A stretch of 64,000 nucleotides of DNA from Parvibaculum sp040390855 (GTDB lineage Bacteria; Pseudomonadota; Alphaproteobacteria; Parvibaculales; Parvibaculaceae), in assembly GCA_040390855.1 (NCBI GenBank), contig JAZJXO010000009.1:29327-93326 (forward strand), given 5' to 3'. The translations under genes were made by a program, and so were the position numbers. The notes beneath the pieces were generated by a model. That model searched no databases. It was given only the letters and a program-made list of their open reading frames with translations, and was not told the origin of the DNA. Position 1 is the first letter of the stretch. The number at the start of each line of letters is the position of its first letter. Shown here in pieces: positions 51,465 through 59,727 of the stretch.

Positions 51465-52964
51465 TCAGATCTTCTGATCGTACTCGCCGACTTCCGGATA
51501 GGCTGACAGGCGCGTGTCAATCGCCTCGAACATCGCCCGCATATTCGCTTCCGATGCCGGGCTCTCGACCACGACCACCAGCCCCGGCTTGTTCGACGAT
51601 GCCCGCACCAGTCCCCATGTGCCGTCGGCCACAGTCACGCGCACGCCGTTCACGGTGACAACAGAGAGGATTTTCTGTCCGATCAGCGTTTCTCCCTTGG
51701 CTTCCATATCGCCGAAGAGTTTCACCACGCGCTCGACCACCTGATATTTCACTTCGTCGGGGCAGAAGGGCGACATGGTCGGCGAGCCCCATGTCTTCGG
51801 CAGCGCCTCGCGCAAGTCGGCCATTGTCTGTGTCGGGTTGCGGTCGAGCATATCGCAAATGGCAATCGCCGAAACGAGCCCGTCATCATAGCCGCGGCCG
51901 ATCGGCGGGTTGAAGAAATAGTGGCCCGATTTTTCAAAACCGACCAGGGCCTTCAACTCATGCGCGCGACGTTTGATATAGGAGTGGCCCGTCTTCCAGT
52001 AGTCTGTCTTCGCGCCATTGGCGATCAGCACGGGGTCGGTGAGAAACAGCCCCGTCGATTTCACATCGACCACGAATTGCGCATTGGGATGGCGCGCGGA
52101 GAGATCACGCGCCAGCATCACGCCGACTTTGTCCGCGAAGATTTCCTCGCCCGTATTGTCGACAACGCCGCAGCGGTCGCCGTCGCCGTCAAAGCCGAGG
52201 CCCACGTCAGCGCCTTCCGCCAGCACCTTGTCGCGCAGCGCGTGCAGCATTTCCATATCTTCAGGGTTCGGATTATAGCGCGGGAACGTGTAGTCAAGCT
52301 CGCAGTCGAGCGGGATCACCTCCGCGCCGATGCCCGCCAGCACGCGCGGCGCGAATGCGCCCGCCGTGCCGTTGCCGCAGGCCGCGACGACACGTAACTT
52401 GCGACCGATCTTAGGCCGGTTGGTGAGATCGGCGATATAGCGCTCGGCCATGTCCGGCACATGAATATATTTGCCGCCCGACACTTCCTTGAACGTACCG
52501 CCGAGCACAATGTCTTTCAGACGTGTCATCTCGTCGGGCCCGAAGGTCAGAGGCCGCTGCGCCCCCATTTTAACGCCGGTCCAGCCGTTCTCGTTGTGGC
52601 TCGCCGTCACCATGGCAACGCAGGGCACGTCCAAGGCGAATTGGGAGAAATAAGCAACCGGCGACAGCGCGAGACCAATGTCATGCACCTCGCAGCCCGC
52701 TGCCATCAGGCCGATGGTGAGCGCGTGTTTGATTGAAGCCGAGTAAGAGCGGTAATCGTGCCCCACTGCAATCGCGGGCCGCACGCCCATCTCGCGGATC
52801 AATGTGCCGAGGCCGAGTCCTAGCGCCTGAATGCCGACAAGGTTGATCTGATCGGGATAAAGCCAGCGGGCGTCATATTCGCGGAAGCCCGACGGGGCGA
52901 CCAGTGGCAGCGTTTCAAAATCAAATGTATTCGGCTTGAGGTCGCTGCGCGGCTTCGAAAGCAT
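51465..52964 (-). CDS. Phosphomannomutase/phosphoglucomutase
   Basis: Enzyme of about 499 residues of the alpha-D-phosphohexomutase family. The phosphoserine loop is MVTASHNENGWTGVKMG, the magnesium loop DGDGDRCGVVDNTGEEIFAD, and the sugar-binding loop GFEKSGHYFFNPP; the C-terminal phosphate-binding loop reads VRASSNKPGLVVVVE. It interconverts hexose 1- and 6-phosphates for surface polysaccharide or lipopolysaccharide precursors. The ATG at 52964 follows AGGAGAG. It converges on dusA. Whether mannose or glucose is preferred cannot be told. Confidence 0.93.
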   Translation of the reverse strand: MLSKPRSDLKPNTFDFETLPLVAPSGFREYDARWLYPDQINLVGIQALGLGLGTLIREMGVRPAIAVGHDYRSYSASIKHALTIGLMAAGCEVHDIGLALSPVAYFSQFALDVPCVAMVTASHNENGWTGVKMGAQRPLTFGPDEMTRLKDIVLGGTFKEVSGGKYIHVPDMAERYIADLTNRPKIGRKLRVVAACGNGTAGAFAPRVLAGIGAEVIPLDCELDYTFPRYNPNPEDMEMLHALRDKVLAEGADVGLGFDGDGDRCGVVDNTGEEIFADKVGVMLARDLSARHPNAQFVVDVKSTGLFLTDPVLIANGAKTDYWKTGHSYIKRRAHELKALVGFEKSGHYFFNPPIGRGYDDGLVSAIAICDMLDRNPTQTMADLREALPKTWGSPTMSPFCPDEVKYQVVERVVKLFGDMEAKGETLIGQKILSVVTVNGVRVTVADGTWGLVRASSNKPGLVVVVESPASEANMRAMFEAIDTRLSAYPEVGEYDQKI

Positions 52965-53077
52965 CAATCTCTCCTGAGTGGTCCACCCCTCTTCGGGGTC
53001 TTGTTTTCTTGGGGCCTGATTGGGTCAAGTTTGTGGCACACATTACCCATATCACAAATAATTCTGTGGAAAATGAT

Positions 53078-53785
53078 CTAGCGCCGGAGAACCAGCCGGT
53101 CTCCCTTGAACTCGTAAGAGCCCAGCGCATTGAGAAAGCTCATGCCGAGCAGCGAGATGCCGTCCTCCTGCATCACCGAGCCGCGCACGTTGCGTACCGT
53201 GATTTCACCGACCTGTATCGTGTCGAGCGTGATGCGCGCGCCCATCGTTTCGCCATTGGCCGTTTGATAGGATTGATCGAATACGAGTTTGCTGACATCA
53301 ATCCCGACCGCCCGCGCCACGGGGATCGACATAGCAACATCGCTCGCGCCCGTGTCGATCAGGAAACTTGTCACATGTCCGTTGACGATCGCATCAACAT
53401 GAAAATGATCGCCCGACATGCGCCGCGTGAGATAGACCGTCCCGTCGCTCGCCGTCACAGGCTTGTCGGTGCTGAGCGAGGAGGCAACACGCGATCCGAG
53501 ATCGCCGCCGACGCCCATCAGATCGTCTTTCACCGAATAGATGACAACGAAGAGCATGAAGATGGCAATCCATGCCAGCGCCTGCTTCAGCGCGAGGCTC
53601 GCATTATGCCGCCACCCCATGATGACACTCGCGCCGATCAGTGTGAGCCAGACAAGACTATAGACCAGCCGCATCCGCCCGTTCTCGTCGTCCAGCGCAT
53701 CGGGAAACTGCTTGTTCAACGCAAAAACCAGCGCCGCCAAAGCCAGCACCACAATCGCCGCCCATGTCCAGTTATTCCGCCTCAT
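53078..53785 (-). CDS. Membrane-anchored retropepsin-like aspartic protease (TIGR02281 type)
   Basis: Protein of 235 residues. Three membrane segments lie at about 8-23, 41-57 and 69-85, followed by a single retropepsin-type domain. The catalytic motif is DTGAS at 144-148 in FLIDTGASDVAMS; the second motif ISLLGMSFLNAL is near 215. As one chain holds one Asp, it must dimerise to be active (family knowledge). The active site should face the periplasm. Substrates are unknown; it lies between pgm-type and cobA genes without clear link. Confidence 0.88.
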   Translation of the reverse strand: MRRNNWTWAAIVVLALAALVFALNKQFPDALDDENGRMRLVYSLVWLTLIGASVIMGWRHNASLALKQALAWIAIFMLFVVIYSVKDDLMGVGGDLGSRVASSLSTDKPVTASDGTVYLTRRMSGDHFHVDAIVNGHVTSFLIDTGASDVAMSIPVARAVGIDVSKLVFDQSYQTANGETMGARITLDTIQVGEITVRNVRGSVMQEDGISLLGMSFLNALGSYEFKGDRLVLRR

Positions 53786-53942
53786 GCGGCAAAGTCTACC
53801 TCAGAAATTCTGCGCCATTCCTTAAATCCCCCTCCGAACGCGGCGCATCATCCTGCGCCATGCACTTTGATGCCCCGTCGCCATCCTCCTATTTACATGC
53901 TAACATCGCCCCAACCGCTAAACCCCGATAGTCAAACGTGAA

Positions 53943-54815
53943 ATGACCGACAGCAACATCATAGCCATAGGGAATGCCGCCGCGCAGCGTCTCGGCCTGC
54001 CCGCGTTCGAGCCCGGCTGGGTCTGGCTTGTCGGTGCAGGCCCCGGCGATCCGGGTCTCCTCACGCTTCATGCCCTCCACGCGCTCGCCCATGCCGACAT
54101 CGTTGTCTATGACGCACTGGTCGACGAGACAGTGCTGCAATGTGCGAACCCCCGCGCAAAGCTTGAATATTCCGGCAAGCGCGGTGGCAAGCCGGGCCCC
54201 AAGCAGCGCGACATCTCCGCCCGTCTCGTCGATCTCGCCCGCAAGGGTCTGCGCGTGCTCCGCCTCAAAGGCGGTGACCCCTTTGTCTTCGGTCGCGGCG
54301 GTGAAGAGGCGCTGGCCCTTGTCGATGCGGGCATCCCCTTCCGCGTCGTGCCGGGCATCACGGCAGGCATCGGCGGTCTGGGCTATGCCGGCATCCCCGT
54401 CACGCATCGCGATGTGAACCACGCCGTCACCTTCATCACCGGACACATGGCAGGCGGTGCTGTGCCCGAAAATCTCGACTGGCCCTCGATTGCCAAAGGC
54501 TCGCCCGTCCTCGTCCTCTATATGGCGCTCTCACATCTCTCGACGATCAGCGACCTGCTCATTGCAAATGGCCGCGAGGCATCGGAGCCCGTGGCACTGG
54601 TGCGTGACGCATCGCTCAAATCACAGGAAGTGCTCGAAACAACGCTCGGTCGCGCCGCCGCCGATGTCGAAACCGCAGGCTTCAAAGCGCCCGCCATCAT
54701 CGTCATCGGCGAAGTCGTCCGCCTGCGCGAAAGTCTCGACTGGCTCGGCGCCCTCGAAGGCCGCATCCTGAAACCCGACCCCTTCGGCACCCGTACCAAA
54801 AAAGACGTCATCTGA
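53943..54815 (+). CDS. cobA: Uroporphyrinogen-III C-methyltransferase (SUMT)
   Basis: Enzyme of 290 residues that adds two methyl groups from SAM to uroporphyrinogen III, the entry to cobalamin and sirohaem. The SAM-binding motif VWLVGAGPGDPGLLTL, then ADIVVYDALVD, VLRLKGGDPFVFGRGGEEA and GITAGIGGLGYAGIPVTHR are all present. The C-terminus shows PAIIVIGEVVRLR. Length is that of single-domain SUMT, without the CysG oxidase part. The nearby cobT suggests cobalamin use, but no cobalamin riboswitch motif was seen upstream. Confidence 0.95.
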   Translation: MTDSNIIAIGNAAAQRLGLPAFEPGWVWLVGAGPGDPGLLTLHALHALAHADIVVYDALVDETVLQCANPRAKLEYSGKRGGKPGPKQRDISARLVDLARKGLRVLRLKGGDPFVFGRGGEEALALVDAGIPFRVVPGITAGIGGLGYAGIPVTHRDVNHAVTFITGHMAGGAVPENLDWPSIAKGSPVLVLYMALSHLSTISDLLIANGREASEPVALVRDASLKSQEVLETTLGRAAADVETAGFKAPAIIVIGEVVRLRESLDWLGALEGRILKPDPFGTRTKKDVI

Positions 54816-55004
54816 TTTCCCATTGAAGGGCCGGGGAGGGGCTGAAACCACGCCCATCGAATGCACCGCAGTGACAGATGAACTCATCCGTCAACAGACT
54901 ATATTTCATCATTTACCCGCCCCATTCCCGCCTCATTTGCCCTATTGTCGCCCCACCTTCATGCCAGACTTCCTCTCCCGACAATCAATAAGAGAGGACG
55001 TCCC

Positions 55005-55667
55005 ATGTCTCACGCAAAATCAGCCGCCAAACATGCGCCCCTCCCGCAGCAGCCCGAGTCGCTGGTCTTCCCGCTGCCGGATCTGCCCTATGACCATGAT
55101 GCACTGGAACCGCATATGTCGGCGATCACATTGCTGCTTCACCATGGCAAGCATCACCACACCTATGCGGAAAAACTAGACGATCTCGTGAAAGAAACCC
55201 CCTATGCGGAAATGACGCTCGAACAGGTCGTCATCAAGTCGCATGGTAAGGATGACGAGGTTGCGATCTTCAACAACGCTGCGCAGCACTATAATCATTC
55301 GTTCTTCTGGCAGTGCATGACACCGGGCGGCAGCGAAGCACCGGAAAAATTGTCTGACGCGCTCGCCAAAAGCTATGGTGACTTCGGGCGCTTCAAACAG
55401 GCGTTCATCGACGCCGGTGTCGCGCAATTCGGCAGCGGTTGGGTCTGGCTCGTGCAGGATGGCGACGAATTGAAAATCGTCAGAACCTCAAACGCTGAAA
55501 CCCCGATTACCGAGGGCCAGAACCCGCTCATGGTCTGCGACGTCTGGGAACATGCCTATTACGTCGACTACCAGAACCGCCGTGCCGACTATCTGCGCCT
55601 CTTTGCAGATCACTTGGCCGACTGGGAAGCCGCAGCGAAGCGGATCCACACAAAAAAAGCGAAGTGA
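55005..55667 (+). CDS. sodB: Superoxide dismutase, Fe-type
   Basis: Enzyme of 220 residues. The metal ligands are the first His of LLLHHGKHHHTY, the His of AQHYNHSFFWQCM, and Asp and His in CDVWEHAYYVDYQN. AQFGSGWVWLV and the NAAQHYNHSFFW context favour iron over manganese, although cambialistic use cannot be ruled out. The N-terminus has a 20-residue extension before FPLPDLPYDHDALEPHM, and no clear signal peptide. The ATG at 55005 follows AGAGAGGA; an upstream start adds no family residues. Confidence 0.93.
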   Translation: MSHAKSAAKHAPLPQQPESLVFPLPDLPYDHDALEPHMSAITLLLHHGKHHHTYAEKLDDLVKETPYAEMTLEQVVIKSHGKDDEVAIFNNAAQHYNHSFFWQCMTPGGSEAPEKLSDALAKSYGDFGRFKQAFIDAGVAQFGSGWVWLVQDGDELKIVRTSNAETPITEGQNPLMVCDVWEHAYYVDYQNRRADYLRLFADHLADWEAAAKRIHTKKAK

Positions 55668-55673
55668 AAAAAT

Positions 55674-55719
55674 CCTCTCCCCCTTGCTGTTCGCGCCTGA
55701 GCGCAAGTGAGGGGGAGGG
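55674..55719. repeat. Intergenic palindromic element between sodB and the POT gene
   Basis: CCTCTCCCCC at 55674-55683 and GTGAGGGGGAGGG ending at 55719 flank a core holding TTCGCGCC and GAGCGCAAG. It lies between two converging genes and could end both transcripts. It resembles the element at 48804-48854. Confidence 0.6.
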
Positions 55720-55727
55720 CCGATCTT

Positions 55728-57095
55728 TCACTTCCCATCTCGCAACAACACCAAACTCAATCCCCAGATCGCAACGCCCGCCGCTGCGGCGACCCCCGCG
55801 ATCATCAAAAAGAAATCGCCCTTGTCCATCACGCTCCAGAAGCTGCCGAGATAGCCCGCGATGAAATTTCCCGTGAAGCTTGTCGCAAGCCAGATGCCCA
55901 TCAGCATCGACAGCAACTGCACCGGCGCGATTTTCGAGACGAGCGACAATCCCGTCGGCGAGATATAAAGCTCGCCCGTTGTGATAATGGCGAAATAAGC
56001 GATGAGCCAAAGTGCGCTCGCCGTGCCCGCCGGACCTGCTTGCCATGCCGCGCCAAGCATCACAATGTTGGCGAGCGCCACACCGAAACAGCCGAAAGCC
56101 ATTTTCACAATCGTCGAAGGCTCGCGCCCGTGTTTCGCCTGCCATGTCCACAAAGCGATGACAAAAGGCGTGAAGGCGAAAATCATAAACGGATTGAGTG
56201 ACTGGAACAGGGATGTCGGAATCTCGCCCGCCCAGAACAGCAGATTGATATGCCGGTCCGTCTGCGTGTCGATCCACAGCGCCATCGTGTTGCCCTGCTG
56301 CTCGTAAGTCGCCCAGAAGAACGTGACGAAAACGCAAAGCACCAGCAGCGACGTGATCGCCCGCCAGTCGTCCCGTGTGAGCTTCACGCGTGACTTCCGG
56401 CCCGCGCCCCGCACGGGCAGATTGTCCACCGGCAAATGCCTTGTGCCCCAGAGATAAATCGCGAGGCCGACAAGCATCCCGACGCCCGCCGCGCCGAAGC
56501 CGTAATGCCAGCCGATTTCCTCGCCAAGTGTGCCGCAGACAATCGGGGCGAGAAACGCGCCGAGATTGATGCCGACATAAAAAATCGAATAGGCGCGGTC
56601 CCGTCGTGCATCATCCGGCGCATAGAGCATCCCGACCTGTGACGACATATTCGGTTTGAATGCACCATTGCCGAGAATGAGCGTGAAAAGCGCGATGAAA
56701 AACATCGGCTCGAACGCCATCATAAAATGACCAATGGCCATCAGCACCGCACCGAGAACAATCGTGCGTCGTCGTCCGAGCCAGCGGTCAGCGATCAGCC
56801 CGCCGAAAACAGGCGTGAGATAAACAAGCCCCGTATAGAAGCCGTAAATCTGCGATGCCATCGGCTGAATATCGAGCGGTCCGAAGGCCCAGGTGAAGAA
56901 AGAGGCCACCGACGCATAGCCGATCACATGCTGCGCATTCTCCGGCTGCAACAAATGCTTGACCATGTAGAGCACCAGCAGCGCCCGCATCCCGTAATAG
57001 GAAAAGCGCTCCCAGAGTTCCGTGCCGAAAAGAAAACTCAATCCGCGCGGATGACCCAGAATGTCATCGGTCTTTGCATAGGTTGAAATTGTCAC
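55728..57095 (-). CDS. POT-family proton-dependent oligopeptide transporter
   Basis: Transporter of about 455 residues with 12-14 membrane segments. The ExxERFSYYG motif is present as ELWERFSYYGMRALLVLYM, and the PTR2 signature as YTGLVYLTPVFGGLIADRWLG. GNGAFKPNMSSQVGMLY and FSIFYVGINLGAFL-like segments also match. It imports di- and tripeptides with protons. The GTG start overlaps the DUF1289 stop by 4 bp, so the two are coupled. Confidence 0.93.
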   Translation of the reverse strand: MTISTYAKTDDILGHPRGLSFLFGTELWERFSYYGMRALLVLYMVKHLLQPENAQHVIGYASVASFFTWAFGPLDIQPMASQIYGFYTGLVYLTPVFGGLIADRWLGRRRTIVLGAVLMAIGHFMMAFEPMFFIALFTLILGNGAFKPNMSSQVGMLYAPDDARRDRAYSIFYVGINLGAFLAPIVCGTLGEEIGWHYGFGAAGVGMLVGLAIYLWGTRHLPVDNLPVRGAGRKSRVKLTRDDWRAITSLLVLCVFVTFFWATYEQQGNTMALWIDTQTDRHINLLFWAGEIPTSLFQSLNPFMIFAFTPFVIALWTWQAKHGREPSTIVKMAFGCFGVALANIVMLGAAWQAGPAGTASALWLIAYFAIITTGELYISPTGLSLVSKIAPVQLLSMLMGIWLATSFTGNFIAGYLGSFWSVMDKGDFFLMIAGVAAAAGVAIWGLSLVLLRDGK

Positions 57096-57352
57096 GCGCT
57101 CGCCCCATTCAACACAGAGTCAATTTTCGCCAGAGCCTCTTGCGGTGCCGCCGCGCGGGAGCCAAGCGCGACGATCCGTGCGGGAAGCTCTGCCATGATC
57201 TCGCGCCGTTCCGTCTCGTTGAGCGCGCCCCAGCAGGCAATCTCGTGCGAGGTCCGTGCGCAGCCGAGGCATGTGCCGTCCGGCGCGTCGAGATCGCAAA
57301 TATCAATACAAGGCGAGGAGGCGACGGGCGCTGGCGCGGCAAAAAGGGACAA
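57092..57352 (-). CDS. DUF1289 family small cysteine-containing protein
   Basis: Protein of 86 residues with the four-Cys pattern typical of DUF1289: SPCIDICDLDAPDGTCLGCART, Cys at about 15, 19, 28 and 31. It continues with the helical CWGALNETERREIMAELPAR. The spacing suggests a metal or iron-sulphur site. The start is probably a TTG. It is divergent from cobT, a layout I recall from other alphaproteobacteria, and coupled to the POT transporter gene. The function is unknown. Confidence 0.85.
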   Translation of the reverse strand: MSLFAAPAPVASSPCIDICDLDAPDGTCLGCARTSHEIACWGALNETERREIMAELPARIVALGSRAAAPQEALAKIDSVLNGASA

Positions 57353-57425
57353 GATGGCAATTCCGTTTCTCTTGGGGCACGGGGCAGGGTATAGGAAACC
57401 ACTTCAAACGCAGAGACATAATGTG

Positions 57426-58421
57426 ATGACCCGCTCGCTCACCGGTATGCCCTTCGACGACATCCGCAACCTGCTCGACACGTTGCCGCCTGCCGATGAT
57501 CAGGCCGGCGACGACTGGCGCGCGCGCAATGTCGCGCTGGCGAAACCGGTCGGCAGTCTCGGTCGTCTCGAAGAACTGGGCCACCATCTCGCCCGCTGGC
57601 AGTCGCTCGCCCGCCCGACCTTGGATCGTCCCCTCATCGCGATTTTCGCCGCGACTCACGAGGTCGCAAAGCGCGTGCCCTCGGGGCTTCAGGCCTCCGA
57701 CACGCGCGCGGCTGTCGAATTGTTCGCCTCGGGCGGTGCAGCCGTCAATGTGTTGGCGTTATCGCAAAACGCAGGGCTCAAAGTATTTGATCTCGCGCTT
57801 GATCTGCCGACGCCCGACATCTGCACCGGTGACGCGCTCTCCGAACAGGCCTGCGCCGCCACCATGGCCTTCGGCATGGAATCAATCGCCGGTGGCGCCG
57901 ACCTTCTCTGCGTCGGTGCCGCAGGTGGCGGCAATCTCGTCGTCGCCTCGGCGGTGGCCGCCAAATTGTATGGCGACAAGGCTGCCGACTGGTGCGACGA
58001 CGCGCGCCTCATCGACACGATCAATCTCGCCCTCGAAACACATGTGTCCGCGCAGGACCCGCTCGAAATCCTGCGTCAACTTGGCGGGCGCGAACTCGCG
58101 GCCATGGCAGGCGCGATCATAGCCGCCCGCTTCCAGCGCATCCCCGTCCTGCTGGACGGGTTTGTCGCTTGCGTCGCTGCCGCCGTGCTCCACAAGGCCG
58201 AGCCCTCCGCGCTCGACCATTGTCTGGCCGCCCATGCCTCGGGCTCCGCCCCCCATGCCAGACTTTTGCAGAAGCTCGGCAAAACGCCGCTTCTCGAAAC
58301 CGGCATTTTGCTGGAAGATGGCACAGGAGCCGCCTTTTCCCTCGCTTTGTTGCGCGGTGCCGTTGCCTGCCACAACGAAATGGCGACGAATATGCAACTC
58401 GGAACCACTCTCAACACTTGA
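57426..58421 (+). CDS. cobT: Nicotinate-nucleotide:dimethylbenzimidazole phosphoribosyltransferase
   Basis: CobT of about 331 residues, which makes alpha-ribazole phosphate for the lower ligand of cobalamin. KPVGSLGRLEELG (about 42-54) is the family signature, and GGADLLCVGAAGGGN and LLDGFVACVAAAVLH are further conserved regions. The C-terminal motif reads LLEDGTGAAFSLALL; in the Salmonella enzyme this is a GEGxGA motif with the catalytic Glu317 (from memory), which appears as Asp here. An upstream reading overlaps the DUF1289 gene and has no family match. Divergent from DUF1289. Confidence 0.9.
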   Translation: MTRSLTGMPFDDIRNLLDTLPPADDQAGDDWRARNVALAKPVGSLGRLEELGHHLARWQSLARPTLDRPLIAIFAATHEVAKRVPSGLQASDTRAAVELFASGGAAVNVLALSQNAGLKVFDLALDLPTPDICTGDALSEQACAATMAFGMESIAGGADLLCVGAAGGGNLVVASAVAAKLYGDKAADWCDDARLIDTINLALETHVSAQDPLEILRQLGGRELAAMAGAIIAARFQRIPVLLDGFVACVAAAVLHKAEPSALDHCLAAHASGSAPHARLLQKLGKTPLLETGILLEDGTGAAFSLALLRGAVACHNEMATNMQLGTTLNT

Positions 58422-58451
58422 CTTTTGCGTGTGAAAATGAAATTCGTTCGC
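58418..58451 (+). promoter_or_regulatory. Candidate promoter with Fur-box-like site for the imelysin unit
   Basis: TTGACT at 58418-58423 can serve as a -35. The 19-bp GAAAATGAAATTCGTTCGC at 58433-58451 agrees with the classical Fur box at 13 of 19 positions and overlaps where the -10 would lie. The two genes that follow belong to iron-linked families, which fits repression by iron. Confidence 0.45.
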
Positions 58452-58479
58452 AACAACTTTTGATGCGAAGGGATAAATA

Positions 58480-59712
58480 ATGCAGAAACGGCAAAAACTC
58501 GGGATTTCCGTCAGTGCACTTTTCCTGACTGCGACGTTGGCCACCGCGCCCTTGACGGCCCTCGCATCCGGTCCGGGCGAAATTCCGGCCAACTTCGCCG
58601 CCGCTGGTGGTGCCGCGCCGACCTATGGCGCCGCTGCCGAAATAGTATCTTACACGGACCTTGTTCACCGCTCCTATGACGTCTCCTACCAGAAGGCCGT
58701 CGTGATGCAGAAGGCGATTGCCGCGCTTCTGGCAAAGCCGAGTGACAAGACATTGGCCGCCGCGCGCGCGTCATGGCTCGATGCCCACATCACCTACTCG
58801 CTGACCGAGTCCTATCGCTTCTATGAAGGCCCGATTGATTTTGCCAAAACCGCCGACGGCGATGAAGGCCCCGAAGGCCGCCTCAATGCATGGCCGCTCA
58901 ACGAAGCCTTCATCGACTATGTCAAAGGCAATCCGAAGGCCGGCATCATCAACGATCCCTCGATCAAGCTCACCGAGAAGTCGATCCGCGAACGCGATCA
59001 GGCCGCCGATGAAAAAGACGTGGCAACAGGCTTCCATGCCGTCGAGTTTCTGCTCTGGGGCCAGGACCTGTCCGACACCGGTGCGGGTAATCGTCCTGCT
59101 ACAGATTATATCGCAGGCAAAAACAATAATGACCGCCGCCGTCTCTATCTGACCACCGTCACGGAGGGCATCGTCAACGACCTTCTCTGGCTCAGCGCGC
59201 AGTGGGACACGAGACTCGGCAAGACTTACGTTCACAAATTCGTGGCGCTTGATCAGCGCGAAGCCCTTGGCCGTATGCTCACCGGCATGGCCAATCTTGC
59301 AGGCTCCGAACTTGCCATCGAGCGCATGAGCGTCGCGCTTGAATCAGGCGATCAGGAAGACGAAACCTCCTGCTTCAGCGACACTTCGCACAAGGTCTTC
59401 ATCGCCGATCACCAGAGCGTCGTGAATGTCTGGTCCGGCACCTATGGCGACTGGAAGGGTCAGGGTCTGGTGGGCCTTGTGGAGCGCGTGAACCCCGATC
59501 TTGCCAGGCAGGTCACAGCCCAGATGAAGAAGACATCGGCATCTCTCGCCGCCATTCCTCACCCGATTGACCACAATGTTCTGGCCACGTCGAAAGGCAG
59601 TGAAGGTCGCAAGAAGATGGAAGCCGCCATCGAGGATCTGATTGCCGAAAGCAAGTTGCTCGTCGCCGTCGGTCAGGCGCTCGGCATCACCATCACCGTG
59701 GCGTCAAACTGA
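58480..59712 (+). CDS. Imelysin-family periplasmic protein (IrpA-like)
   Basis: Protein of 410 residues with a signal peptide ending near residue 30 (LTALAS). The GxHxxE site of imelysins is at Gly184-Phe-His186-Ala-Val-Glu189, within GFHAVEFLLWGQD. Two related helical halves are evident, and AWPLNEAFIDYV lies before the site. Imelysin proteins with a di-haem partner act in iron acquisition or iron-regulated processes. AAGGGA precedes the ATG. The gene for the di-haem protein follows after 15 bp. Confidence 0.92.
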   Translation: MQKRQKLGISVSALFLTATLATAPLTALASGPGEIPANFAAAGGAAPTYGAAAEIVSYTDLVHRSYDVSYQKAVVMQKAIAALLAKPSDKTLAAARASWLDAHITYSLTESYRFYEGPIDFAKTADGDEGPEGRLNAWPLNEAFIDYVKGNPKAGIINDPSIKLTEKSIRERDQAADEKDVATGFHAVEFLLWGQDLSDTGAGNRPATDYIAGKNNNDRRRLYLTTVTEGIVNDLLWLSAQWDTRLGKTYVHKFVALDQREALGRMLTGMANLAGSELAIERMSVALESGDQEDETSCFSDTSHKVFIADHQSVVNVWSGTYGDWKGQGLVGLVERVNPDLARQVTAQMKKTSASLAAIPHPIDHNVLATSKGSEGRKKMEAAIEDLIAESKLLVAVGQALGITITVASN

Positions 59713-59727
59713 GAGAGATCGTTTGAG

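Noticed and set aside
51463..51479. GATCAGA/TCTGATC hairpin at the phosphohexomutase stop codon
   Set aside because: It includes the stop codon itself, is short and has no T tract; probably chance.
53786..53942. Possible cobalamin riboswitch ahead of cobA
   Set aside because: No B12-box-like motif or long leader is present in the 157-bp gap. None was seen before cobT either.
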